From Gammaproteobacteria bacterium (GTDB lineage Bacteria > Pseudomonadota > Gammaproteobacteria > Thiohalobacterales > Thiohalobacteraceae), in the NCBI GenBank assembly GCA_019911805.1, contig JAIOJV010000128.1, positions 1-45,919 of the forward strand: a DNA stretch of 45,919 bases, read 5' to 3'. The translations under genes and the position numbers were made by a program. This document shows positions 8,752 through 16,005 of the stretch, in pieces. Below the pieces are notes generated by a model, which worked only from the letters and a program-made list of their open reading frames with translations, was not told the DNA's origin and did not search any database. Position 1 is the stretch's first letter; the number at the start of each line of letters is the position of its first letter.

Positions 8752-9611
8752 AGGTGCTGGTCACCGGTGGCGAGGGCCAGCTCGGCACTGAACTGTGTCT
8801 GCGGCTGCGTGCCGCGGGGCACGCGCCGATCGCCTTCACGCGGGCGCAGGCGGACTTCACGCAGCCCGAGGCGCTGCGCGCGGCGATCGCGGGGCAGCGC
8901 GCCGACTGGGTGATCAACTGCGCCGCCCACACCGCCGTCGACAAGGCCGAGGCCGAGGCCGAACGCGCCTACGCCGTCAACCGCGATGGTGCGGGCGCGC
9001 TGGCCGCGGCGGTCGCCGGGTATGGCGGGCGGCTGCTGCACCTCTCCACCGATTTCATCTTCGACGGCACGCAATCGCACCCCTACCGCGAGGACGACGT
9101 GCCCAATCCGCTGGGCGTCTACGGCGCCTCGAAATGGGCGGGCGAGCAGGCGGTGTGCGCGGCGCTGCCCGCTGCCGTCATCGTACGCACCGCCTGGGTG
9201 CATGGCGCGCACGGCCCCAATTTCGTCAAGACCATGCTGCGGCTGGCGGCCGAGCGCGACGAGCTCAGCGTCGTCGACGATCAGATCGGCACGCCGAGCT
9301 GGACCGGCGACATCGCCGCCGCGCTGATCGCACTGCTGGATGCGGATGCGCGCGGCGTCTATCACTTCACCAACGAGGGCGTCGCCTCCTGGTACGATTT
9401 CGCGGTGGCGATCCTCGCCGAAGCGCATGCGTTGGGCTTTCCCATCACGGCACGACAGGTGCGGCCGATCCCGACCACGGCCTATCCCACACCGGCACGA
9501 CGGCCGGCCTATTCGGTGCTGGACAAACAAAAGATACGCGCACTGCTGGGACGACCGATCCCGCACTGGCGCGAATCACTCATCACGATGTTGCGGGAGT
9601 TACGGACATGA
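8748..9611 (+). CDS. rmlD: dTDP-4-dehydrorhamnose reductase RmlD
   Basis: 287-residue short-chain dehydrogenase for the last step to dTDP-L-rhamnose. NAD(P)-binding GGEGQLG at residues 7-13, NCAAHTAVDKAEAE, STDFIFDG and the catalytic YGASKWAGE (YxxxK) are present. I start it at the ATG overlapping the rmlC stop, which yields the family N-terminus MKVLVTGG. It overlaps rmlB by ATGA. Confidence 0.97.
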   Translation: MKVLVTGGEGQLGTELCLRLRAAGHAPIAFTRAQADFTQPEALRAAIAGQRADWVINCAAHTAVDKAEAEAERAYAVNRDGAGALAAAVAGYGGRLLHLSTDFIFDGTQSHPYREDDVPNPLGVYGASKWAGEQAVCAALPAAVIVRTAWVHGAHGPNFVKTMLRLAAERDELSVVDDQIGTPSWTGDIAAALIALLDADARGVYHFTNEGVASWYDFAVAILAEAHALGFPITARQVRPIPTTAYPTPARRPAYSVLDKQKIRALLGRPIPHWRESLITMLRELRT

Positions 9612-10654
9612 AGCGGTTGCTGGTCACCGGCGGTGCCGGGTTCATCGGCTCGAATTTCGTGCGCTATTGGCTGGAGCGGCATCCGGACGACCGGCTGGTC
9701 AACCTGGACGCGCTCACCTACGCCGGCAATCTCGAGAACCTGGCCGACATCGAGGGGCGGCCCAACTACCGCTTCGTGCAGGGCGGTATCGGTGACCGTA
9801 CCCTGGTGGAGCAGTTGTTGCGCGAGGAGGGCATCGACACGGTAGTGAACTTCGCCGCCGAATCGCACGTCGACCGCTCCATCCTCGGGCCGGATGCCTT
9901 CATCCAGACTAACATCCACGGCACCTTCGCCCTGCTGGAGGTGGCGCGCGCCGTCTGGGGCGACGCAGTGGAGGGACGGCGCTTCCTGCAGGTATCGACC
10001 GACGAGGTGTACGGCAGCCTGGGCCCGGACGCTGCGCCCTTCACCGAGACGCATCCGTATCAGCCGAACAGCCCGTATTCCGCCTCGAAGGCGGCCGCCG
10101 ATCACCTGGTGCGCGCCTATCATCACACCTACGGCCTGCCGGTGGTGACCACCAGCTGTTCCAACAACTACGGGCCCTATCAGTTTCCCGAGAAACTCAT
10201 CCCGCTGGTGATCCTGAACGCGCTCGAGGGCAAGCCGCTGCCGCTGTATGGCGATGGCCGCAACATCCGCGACTGGCTGTACGTCGAGGATCACTGCAGC
10301 GGCATCGAGGCGGTACTCGAGCGCGGCCGCCTCGGCGGGGTCTACAACATCGGCGGCAACAACGAGTGGACCAACCTCGACATCGTCCACCGCATCTGCG
10401 ACCGGCTAGACGTACTGCGCCCGGGACCGAAGCCCTATCGCGAACTCATCACCTTCGTGCGCGACCGCCCCGGCCACGACCGCCGCTACGCCATGGATTC
10501 CTCCAGGATGCAGCGCGAACTCGGCTGGACCCCGGCACACCAGTTCGAAACCGGCATCGAGGCAACCCTGGACTGGTACCTCGCCCACCTCGACTGGTGC
10601 GACCGCGTGCGCTCAGGCGAATACCGCCAGTACCTGCGGACGCAGTATGGGTGA
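9608..10654 (+). CDS. rmlB: dTDP-glucose 4,6-dehydratase RmlB
   Basis: 348-residue extended SDR catalysing the second pathway step, dTDP-glucose to dTDP-4-keto-6-deoxyglucose. It starts MKRLLVTGGAGFIGSNFVRYW, with NFAAESHVDRSI, STDEVYGSLG and YSASKAAADHLVRAYHHTYGLP (catalytic YxxxK). The order A-C-D-B places it last; the more usual B-D-A-C order is not seen here. After the stop a heptamer stretch (GTGAGGTGTGAGGAGTG) and a palindromic repeat follow. Confidence 0.97.
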   Translation: MKRLLVTGGAGFIGSNFVRYWLERHPDDRLVNLDALTYAGNLENLADIEGRPNYRFVQGGIGDRTLVEQLLREEGIDTVVNFAAESHVDRSILGPDAFIQTNIHGTFALLEVARAVWGDAVEGRRFLQVSTDEVYGSLGPDAAPFTETHPYQPNSPYSASKAAADHLVRAYHHTYGLPVVTTSCSNNYGPYQFPEKLIPLVILNALEGKPLPLYGDGRNIRDWLYVEDHCSGIEAVLERGRLGGVYNIGGNNEWTNLDIVHRICDRLDVLRPGPKPYRELITFVRDRPGHDRRYAMDSSRMQRELGWTPAHQFETGIEATLDWYLAHLDWCDRVRSGEYRQYLRTQYG

Positions 10655-10678
10655 GGTGTGAGGAGTGAAACCCATTAT

Positions 10679-10841
10679 GGCCACGGAAACACACGGAAGC
10701 ACACGGAAGAACACGGAAAAGGGCTATTGCAAAAACCGTAACGCGGCCACTGGCCCGGTGCTACGTAGCGGCCACCCCGTTTGAGGCCTGGGCCTTTACA
10801 TGAGTACTTTTTTCCGTGTTCTTCCGTGTGTTTCCGTGGCC
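10679..10841. repeat. ACGGAA-arm palindromic repeat, four-unit left arm
   Basis: The left arm 10679-10718 has four ACGGAA units instead of three, still at 10-nt spacing; the right arm 10812-10841 has three. The spacer bases of the first and last left-arm units match the right arm, so one internal 10-nt unit was gained on the left. Type A core in forward orientation. CGCCTCAC heptamers follow at about 10859-10875. Confidence 0.9.
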
Positions 10842-10939
10842 AAAAATCTTTTGATCTCACGCCTCACGCCTCACTCCGCCCTGCGGGCGGGGATTCCTTG
10901 ACTTACCCGGGTGCCACCGGTTTAATACGCCTTCTCTCG

Positions 10940-11015
10940 GGCTAGGTAGCTCAGTTGGTAGAGCAGGTGACTGAAAATCACCGTGTCGGCGGTTCGATTC
11001 CGTCCCTGGCCACCA
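10940..11015 (+). tRNA. tRNA-Phe (anticodon GAA)
   Basis: 76-nt tRNA with acceptor stem GGCTAGG / CCTGGCC, D-arm AGCTCAGTTGGTAGAGC, anticodon stem GGTGA/TCACC with loop CTGAAAA (GAA at positions 34-36), T-arm with GGTTCGATTCC and an encoded CCA. The acceptor stem includes one T-G wobble pair. Confidence 0.96.
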
Positions 11016-11035
11016 CTAGTTTTCGCTTACTATCA

Positions 11036-11066
11036 AAGGGCTGCCTGAATTCGGCGGCCCTTTTCC
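11036..11066 (+). terminator. Rho-independent terminator after tRNA-Phe
   Basis: AAGGGCTGCC, 7-nt loop TGAATTC, then GGCGGCCCTT: a 10-bp stem with one G-T wobble followed by TTCC. It lies 20 bases after the tRNA end and just before the mutase gene. Confidence 0.8.
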
Positions 11067-11082
11067 GTTGTGGGGACGGCAG

Positions 11083-12603
11083 ATGGACAGCGAACGGGTA
11101 CGCATCGACGAACTGATGGCCCGCAGCGGGGTCGGCTTCGGCACCAGCGGGGCGCGCGGGCGGGTGGTCGAGTTGACCGCGCCGGTCTGTTACGCCTACA
11201 CGCGCGGGTTCCTGCAGCACCTGGAGGCGGCGGCCGGCCTGCGGGCCGGTAGCGGCGTCGCCATCGCCGGCGATCTGCGCGCGAGCACGCCGGCCATCAT
11301 GGCGGCCATCGCCGCGGCCTGTGTCGATGCCGGTTACCGGCCGATCAACTGCGGCTTCATCCCCTCGCCGGCGGTCGCCGCCTACGGCATCGGCCGCGGC
11401 ATCCCGTCCATCATGGTCACCGGCAGCCACATCCCGGACGACCGCAACGGCATCAAATTCAACACCGCCCAAGGCGAGATCCTCAAGGATGACGAGGCCG
11501 GCATCCGTGCGCAGACGGTCGCGCTGCCGGCGCAGGTCCGCACCGATGCACTGCCGCCGGTCGATGACCAGGCACGCGCCGACTATGTGCGCCGCTATCG
11601 GGACTTCTTCGGCAGCGGCGCGCTCACGGGGATGCGCGTCGCGGTCTACGAGCATTCGGGTGTGGCGCGCGATCTGCTGGGCGAGATCCTCGCCGGCCTG
11701 GGTGCGGAGGTGCTGCGCCTGGGGCGTTCCGAGGTCTTCATGCCGGTCGACACCGAGGCGATCCGTCCCGAGGACGTCGCACTGGCGCGGCAGTGGGCGG
11801 AGGAACACCGCTTCGCTGCCATCGTCTCCACCGACGGCGACGCCGACCGTCCGCTGATCGGTACCGAACGCGGCGACTGGCTGCGCGGCGACGTCGTCGG
11901 CGTGCTGTGTGCGCAGGCCCTGGGGATCACCGCGGTGGCCACACCAGTGAGCAGCAATTCCGTGGTCGAGGCCTGCGGCAGCTTCGCCCGCGTCGAGCGC
12001 ACGCGCATCGGCTCACCCTTCGTGATCGCCGGCATGCAGGCACTGCAGGCCGCGGGGCACGCGGCCGTCGCCGGTTACGAGGCGAACGGCGGCTTTCTGC
12101 TGGCCTCCGCCATCGGGTCCGCTAGCGGGTCTGGCATCGGGTCTGGCATCGAGTCCGGCACCGAGACTGGAATAGGGCGCGACGGCCGCCGCCTGTCCGC
12201 GCTGCCGACGCGCGATGCCGTACTGCCCATCCTGGCGCTGCTGGCCGAGGCGCATGCGCGCAGCGTTCCGTTGAGCGCGCTCGGTGCCGATCTGCCGCCG
12301 CGCTTCACCGCCAGCGACCGGCTGCAGGACTACCCTACCGAGCGCTCGCGCGCCCTCATCGAGGCACTCAACGCCGGCGGCACGGTAGCGATGGAGCGGC
12401 TGTTCGGGAGTCTGTGCGGCAAGGTGGCATCCATCGACACCACCGACGGCCTGCGCATGCGCTTCGACAACGGCGAGATCGTACACCTGCGCCCCTCCGG
12501 CAACGCCCCCGAGTTCCGCTGCTACAACGAGGCCGATTCCGAGTTGCGCGCCGCAGAGCTGAACCGCGCCTGCCTGGAGGTGCTGCGGCACGCGGCCGGC
12601 TGA
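11083..12603 (+). CDS. Phosphomannomutase/phosphoglucomutase family protein
   Basis: 506-residue alpha-D-phosphohexomutase interconverting hexose 6- and 1-phosphates; in this context probably mannose 1-phosphate for GDP-sugars (inference). The catalytic phosphoserine loop VTGSHIPDDRNGIK has Ser115, the metal loop is DGDADR (251-256), the sugar-binding loop YEANGGF differs from the usual GEXSG, and the phosphate-binding RPSGNAPEFR lies near the C-terminus. The ATG at 11083 has GGGGA six bases upstream. Residues about 345-366 are a Gly/Ser/Ile-rich insertion from an imperfect 12-nt tandem repeat (GGGTCTGGCATC type) just after the sugar-binding loop, absent from typical family members. I cannot separate mannose from glucose specificity. 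Confidence 0.88.
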   Translation: MDSERVRIDELMARSGVGFGTSGARGRVVELTAPVCYAYTRGFLQHLEAAAGLRAGSGVAIAGDLRASTPAIMAAIAAACVDAGYRPINCGFIPSPAVAAYGIGRGIPSIMVTGSHIPDDRNGIKFNTAQGEILKDDEAGIRAQTVALPAQVRTDALPPVDDQARADYVRRYRDFFGSGALTGMRVAVYEHSGVARDLLGEILAGLGAEVLRLGRSEVFMPVDTEAIRPEDVALARQWAEEHRFAAIVSTDGDADRPLIGTERGDWLRGDVVGVLCAQALGITAVATPVSSNSVVEACGSFARVERTRIGSPFVIAGMQALQAAGHAAVAGYEANGGFLLASAIGSASGSGIGSGIESGTETGIGRDGRRLSALPTRDAVLPILALLAEAHARSVPLSALGADLPPRFTASDRLQDYPTERSRALIEALNAGGTVAMERLFGSLCGKVASIDTTDGLRMRFDNGEIVHLRPSGNAPEFRCYNEADSELRAAELNRACLEVLRHAAG

Positions 12604-12670
12604 CGCAGGAAGAGAGAGGGGGACGGTTTAGAATCTGCCGCCCTTGTCAGCCAGACGCAGGCAAAAAAAT

Positions 12671-12935
12671 GGCCACGGAAGCACACGGAACAACACGGAA
12701 ATGTTTAATCGTAGGGTGCGTCGAGGAGTGAGGCGTGAGGCGTAAAACCCATGATGGCCACGGAAACACACGGAAGCACACGGAATGCAAAACCCGTAGA
12801 CCATACAGGCTGCGGTTGGACTTTACGGAGAGATAGATTCTTCTTTGGCGGCGGCTTGTTTTGGCGACACACGGTCACCGAATAGACGGTTTTCACAATA
12901 ACCTTTTCCGTGTTTTTCCGTGTGCTTCCGTGGCC
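12671..12935. repeat. Half copy plus full ACGGAA-arm repeat
   Basis: A left arm at 12671-12700 is followed by the start of a GGGTGCGTCG module that breaks off at GTCGAGG and continues as GAGGCG heptamers. A full copy follows: left arm 12756-12785, right arm 12906-12935. Its arms differ from each other in spacer bases, and its core is unlike type A or B. Heptamers (ACGCCTCACGCCTCACGC) follow and reach the end of the HTH gene. Confidence 0.85.
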
Positions 12936-12966
12936 AAAATCGGGTTTGGGTTTTACGCCTCACGCC

Positions 12967-13323
12967 TCACGCTGCATCCCGCACGCTGGCGTGGATGACG
13001 ATCTCGTCGAACGGTGCCGTGAGGCGGCCGCGGGCGTCTTTTTCCAGCAGGCCCAGCTCCAGCAGTTCCCGCACGTCGGTATGCACATTCTTGTAGTCAC
13101 GCTCCACTGCCTGGGCCAGTTGCCGGGTATTGAGTGCCTCGTTCGCGGCGATGAACCGGACCAGCTCCAGGCGTTTTTCCGTGATCGCGGAGAAGAGTTC
13201 CCGCAGGCTGCCGAAGGCGATGCGTGGCGTAAGGTCGTCGCCGGCCAGTGTCCGCCGCCACGTTTGCGCGAAGGCATCCAACGCGGCCTGCGGTTTCAAG
13301 ATTTCGAATTCGATACGGCTCAT
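12967..13323 (-). CDS. Winged-helix antitoxin-like regulator (TumA/MarR-like)
   Basis: 118-residue protein with a C-terminal winged helix-turn-helix (residues about 55-110: LVRFIAANEALNTRQLAQAVE, VHTDVRELLELGLLEKD). The architecture and the IAFGSLRELFSAITEKRLELV lead-in resemble antitoxins paired with TumE (DUF6516) toxins. No intact partner toxin lies beside it; only a 19-codon frame precedes it with a 4-base overlap. GGAGG is well placed before the ATG. A palindrome upstream (13378-13424) overlaps its probable promoter, suggesting autorepression. Function as antitoxin is inferred from family. Confidence 0.7.
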   Translation of the reverse strand: MSRIEFEILKPQAALDAFAQTWRRTLAGDDLTPRIAFGSLRELFSAITEKRLELVRFIAANEALNTRQLAQAVERDYKNVHTDVRELLELGLLEKDARGRLTAPFDEIVIHASVRDAA

Positions 13324-13379
13324 TCAGTCCACCTCCACCCAGCGCGGCACTTGTAGTGAAAGAGCTTCCGTGCTCGCAT
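13320..13379 (-). pseudogene. 19-codon frame, possible remnant of a TumE-type toxin
   Basis: Frame MRARKLFHYKCRAGWRWTE ends in TGA overlapping the antitoxin-like start (ATGA). The first ten residues resemble the opening of TumE/DUF6516 toxins, which precede this type of HTH gene. It is far too short to be a toxin, so it could be the residue of a deletion. The predicted transcription start is near its ATG, so it may simply be untranslated leader. Confidence 0.3.
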
Positions 13380-13424
13380 GATGGTACGTTAGACCATAAA
13401 TATTATGGTGTCAAAGACCATCAT
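13378..13424 (-). promoter_or_regulatory. Palindromic operator and promoter of the HTH gene
   Basis: Outer inverted repeat ATGATGGT (13378-13385) / ACCATCAT (13417-13424) and inner repeat GACCAT / ATGGTGTC around an AT-rich centre. Read on the minus strand, a perfect -35 TTGACA (13409-13414), a 17-nt spacer and a weaker -10 TAACGT (13386-13391) lie inside it, so binding there would block transcription. Confidence 0.65.
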
Positions 13425-13453
13425 GGTTTCGTGTGTGGGCCGACACAAACATC

Positions 13454-13713
13454 CGCCACGGAAACACACGGAAATATTTAGTCGTAGGGTGCGTCGAGGC
13501 GTAGCCTGACGCACCAAAATTCCCGCCTGTGAGCGGAGTGAGGCGTGAGGAGGAAAATCTGTTATTGGCCACGGAATCCACGGAACAACACGGAAAAATT
13601 GCTCTTATAAAAGCCCAGACTTCACGCGATGCGGTCGTTGTATGGCGCCGAGCCAATGGCCACGCTACGGTTTTTGCAATAGTTTTCCGTGTTGTTCCGT
13701 GGATTCCGTGGCC
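13454..13713. repeat. Half copy plus full ACGGAA-arm repeat with inverted core
   Basis: A shortened left arm (two ACGGAA units, from 13454) leads into a GGGTGCGTCG module (13484-13515) and GAGGCG heptamers, with no right arm. The full copy has left arm 13567-13595 and right arm 13685-13713, both 29 nt with the variant spacer TCC, exactly complementary to each other. Its core is type A in inverted orientation (CTACGGTTTTTGCAATAG at the right end). Confidence 0.9.
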
Positions 13714-13761
13714 ATATTGTCCCGACAGCCACTGCGGCGCTGTTTCTACCTTGGCACTGGT

Positions 13762-13804
13762 TTGATTATCGCCTGACCTCTGCTAACCTTAGTCGAACTT
13801 AGTC
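13762..13804 (+). promoter_or_regulatory. Candidate promoter and direct repeat before phd/vapC
   Basis: TTGATT (13762-13767), 16 nt, then TAACCT (13784-13789) is a weak sigma-70-like pair. CTTAGTC GAA CTTAGTC at 13788-13804 is a direct repeat over the expected start of transcription and could be the antitoxin operator. Confidence 0.35.
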
Positions 13805-13825
13805 CGCTGGAGTTGTGAGGGCGTT

Positions 13826-14062
13826 ATGGATCATCAGATCAACATTCACGAAGCCAAGACGCAGATGTCGAAACTCATCGAACGGGCACAAGGCGGGGAG
13901 GAGTTCATCATCGCCAAGGCGGGCAAACCCGTTGCACGTATCGTCCCGCTCGCAAAGACGAAGCGTACGCTGGGAATCCTGAACGGAAAAATTCGTATCC
14001 CGGAGGACTTCAATGCGCCCTTGCCCGAAGCGGTTCTGGCCGATTTCGAAGGGCGCGGCTGA
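13826..14062 (+). CDS. Phd/YefM-family antitoxin
   Basis: 78-residue antitoxin: MDHQINIHEAKTQMSKLIERAQGGEEFIIAKAGKPVARIVP is the Phd/YefM DNA-binding domain; the C-terminal part (residues about 45-78) would wrap the toxin. Its stop overlaps the toxin start (TGATG). It is predicted to bind and inhibit the adjacent PIN-domain toxin and repress the operon. Confidence 0.9.
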   Translation: MDHQINIHEAKTQMSKLIERAQGGEEFIIAKAGKPVARIVPLAKTKRTLGILNGKIRIPEDFNAPLPEAVLADFEGRG

Positions 14063-14451
14063 TGCGGTTCCTGCTGGATACGCATGTGCTGCTGTGGGCG
14101 GTGGGTGACAGCGGGCGTTTGCCGGAAACCACGCGCAACTGGCTGGAAGACGGCAACAACGAGGTCTTTTTCAGCGCGGCCAGTCTTTGGGAGATTGCCA
14201 TCAAGGCGTCGCTGGGCCGGGAGGATTTTCAGATCGATCCGGGGCAGATACTGGAGGCCATGCCGGAAACCGGCTTTACTGAACTGCCCATCCGTGCACG
14301 GCACGCCGTGGAAGTCAGTCGCCTCCCACCGATCCACAAAGATCCTTTCGACCGACTACTGGTCGCGCAGAGCAGGGTAGAGCCGATGCTGCTCCTGACC
14401 AACGACGAATTGCTGGCAGAGTACACAGACAATGTGCGTCTGCTCCGCTAA
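14062..14451 (+). CDS. vapC: VapC-type PIN-domain toxin
   Basis: 129-residue PIN nuclease. Acidic residues fit the metal site: Asp6 in MRFLLDTHVLLW, Glu in SLWEIAIK and Asp in KDPFDRLLVAQS. PIN toxins of this type cleave RNA, often tRNA. Translationally coupled to the antitoxin. The module looks intact, unlike several others nearby. Confidence 0.9.
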   Translation: MRFLLDTHVLLWAVGDSGRLPETTRNWLEDGNNEVFFSAASLWEIAIKASLGREDFQIDPGQILEAMPETGFTELPIRARHAVEVSRLPPIHKDPFDRLLVAQSRVEPMLLLTNDELLAEYTDNVRLLR

Positions 14452-14492
14452 GGGGTGACGGACGGGGGATAGATTTAAATCTGTCAAAAAAT

Positions 14493-14666
14493 GGCCACGG
14501 AAGCACACGGAAATACACGGAATGCAAAACCCCATCGTGGCCTGACACCTGTAGGAGCGGCATTCCTGCCGCGATTCCGGAGGGATCGCTCACCCAATCC
14601 AATCGCGCCAGGAATGGCGCTCCTACATCAAAAACTCTTCTGTGTATTTCCGTGTATTTCCATGGC
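14493..14666. repeat. ACGGAA-arm repeat with a REP-like pair as core
   Basis: Left arm 14493-14522; degraded right arm to about 14666. The core holds two inverted REP-like sequences at 14551-14626: GTAGGAGCGGCATTCCTGCC and, at the other end, CGCCAGGAATGGCGCTCCTA. The same arrangement occurs at 38077-38242. No RAYT transposase gene is in the window. Confidence 0.85.
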
Positions 14667-14686
14667 TAAACTCGGGTTTGAGTTTT

Positions 14687-14782
14687 ACGCCTAACGCCTA
14701 AAGCCTAACGCCTAACGCCTAACGCCTAACGCCTAACGCCTAACGCCTAACGCCTAACGCCTCACGCCTCACGCCTCACGCC
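14687..14782. repeat. CGCCTAA / CGCCTCA heptamer array
   Basis: About a dozen 7-nt units, mostly CGCCTAA, ending in three CGCCTCA units. This is the longest run of the heptamer that forms short shoulders beside many ACGGAA-arm repeats in the window. It runs directly into the left-truncated half element that follows. Confidence 0.92.
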
Positions 14783-14798
14783 ACAGGCGCGGAATTTT

Positions 14799-14884
14799 GG
14801 TGCGTCAGGCTGCGCCTCGACGCACCCTACCGGGGGTTTTGCCATAAGCATTTTTTCCGTGTTGTTCCGTGTGCTTCCGTGGCT
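14799..14884. repeat. Left-truncated ACGGAA-arm element (type B core)
   Basis: Right half only: GGTGCGTCAGGCTGCG to CGCACCCTAC module end, TTTTGCCATAAGCATTTT, then right arm 14855-14884. The left half is replaced by the heptamer array. Confidence 0.85.
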
Positions 14885-14981
14885 GAAATCGGGCTCAGGT
14901 TTTGCTCCTCACTCCTCGCCACGGTGCGTCGCTGATGCGGCTCGCGCGCGTATCCGTAGCCCGGATATCCCTACGTGCCAG

Positions 14982-15035
14982 GCGGTGCAGCAGATTTATC
15001 CGTATCTGTTGAAGGAGGGCTATTTGGAGGGATGA
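14982..15035 (+). pseudogene. Remnant of a sat/cysC 3' end (copy A)
   Basis: Eighteen codons read AVQQIYPYLLKEGYLEG then TGA, nearly the same as the end of the intact sat/cysC gene (AVQEIYLYLLKEGYLAE at 17719-17772). Base changes are spread among third positions, so this copy is older than copy C at 18308-18361. The rest of the gene is absent. An AbrB-type antitoxin follows 65 bases later. Confidence 0.8.
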
Positions 15036-15099
15036 GGTGGCATCCTCGGTGCGTATCACCTATATTTCCTTTATTCCTTACTTCCGTGGATCCTTGCTC

Positions 15100-15321
15100 A
15101 TGCTTGCCAAGAAGACATCCAAGAACCAGATCACCCTGCCGAAGGCGGTCGCGGACCTCTTTCCGGACACCACCTACTTCGATGTCCGTGCGGAAGAGGG
15201 CCGGATCGTGCTGGTGCCCCTGCGGCCGGGCCGGGCGGAGGAGGTGCGGACGAAACTGGAGGCGCTGGGCATCCGCGAGGCGGACGTCGCCGATGCCATC
15301 GACTGGGCCCGGCGCAAGTGA
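15100..15321 (+). CDS. AbrB-type antitoxin
   Basis: 73-residue swapped-hairpin AbrB/MazE-like protein: MLAKKTSKNQITLPKAV is the DNA-binding beta-hairpin, followed by FDVRAEEGRIVLVPL and a helical tail. I start at the ATG at 15100, which matches the start of the related sequence at 18542. It overlaps the PIN toxin by GTGA. The first 30 codons are duplicated at 18542-18632. Confidence 0.85.
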   Translation: MLAKKTSKNQITLPKAVADLFPDTTYFDVRAEEGRIVLVPLRPGRAEEVRTKLEALGIREADVADAIDWARRK

Positions 15322-15731
15322 GCCATCGGGTCGTGTTCGACACCAATACCGTGGTGTCGGCACTGCTGTTCGAGAACGGACAGCTGGCATGGCTGCGGGG
15401 TGCCTGGGCGGAGCGTGCGCTGATACCGGTGGTCTGCAAGGAAACCGTCGCGGAGTTGCTGCGCGTGCTGGCCTACCCGAAGTTCCGGCTCAATCGCGCG
15501 GAGATCGACGAACTGCTCGGCGATTTTCTCCCCTTTGCGGAGATTGCCGACGTGAAGGCTGAGGATCTGCCCGCCCGCCGCGATCCGCAGGACCGCGTGT
15601 TCCTCGCCCTCGCCGAGCAGACGGGCGCCGCCGCGCTGGTTACGGGTGACAGCGATCTGCTCGAATTGCGCGGGTCGTTTCCAGTGCGGATCCTGACGCC
15701 GGCCGAGTGTAAGGAATGGGTGCATTCTTGA
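15318..15731 (+). CDS. PIN-family toxin (COG1569-like)
   Basis: 137 residues starting at GTG, overlapping the antitoxin stop. VVFDTNTVVSALLF holds the first PIN Asp, ETVAELLRVL the Glu, and DPQDRVFLALAEQTGAAALVTGDSDLL the later acidic residues. It belongs to the group named putative toxin component, PIN family; it would be an RNase restrained by the AbrB-type partner. Confidence 0.88.
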   Translation: MSHRVVFDTNTVVSALLFENGQLAWLRGAWAERALIPVVCKETVAELLRVLAYPKFRLNRAEIDELLGDFLPFAEIADVKAEDLPARRDPQDRVFLALAEQTGAAALVTGDSDLLELRGSFPVRILTPAECKEWVHS

Positions 15732-16005
15732 GAGGCACGACCGCAAAGGTTTCGATGGGGTTTTGCCATAAGCATTTTTTCCGTGTTATTCCGTGTGCTT
15801 CCGTGGCCAAAATCGGCTTTAGCTTTTGCTCCTCACTCCTCACTCCCCACTCCACGCCACATCTCCTCCTTTACCCTTTCCCACAGAACCCCTACTATCA
15901 GGCGACGACGGCCGCCGAGCGAGAGAGGACCCCGAGGTCCCGTGGCAGGCACTACCCCGTTCCCGGAGAAGGCGGGGGTAATCCTACAATAAGAGACTGA
16001 TCAGG
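15732..16005. repeat. Intergenic region with a lone right arm (15779-15808)
   Basis: Holds GGGGTTTTGCCATAAGCATTTT and the right arm 15779-15808, as at 14835-14884, then CTCCTCACTCCTCACTCC heptamer-like sequence. The last 190 bases before sat/cysC hold a GC-rich hairpin and a TACAAT box at 15985-15990 without a clear -35. This is the last ACGGAA-arm sequence until 38077. Confidence 0.75.

Noticed and set aside
14687-14782. Possible CRISPR array
   Set aside because: Units are 7 nt and contiguous with no spacers; no cas genes nearby.
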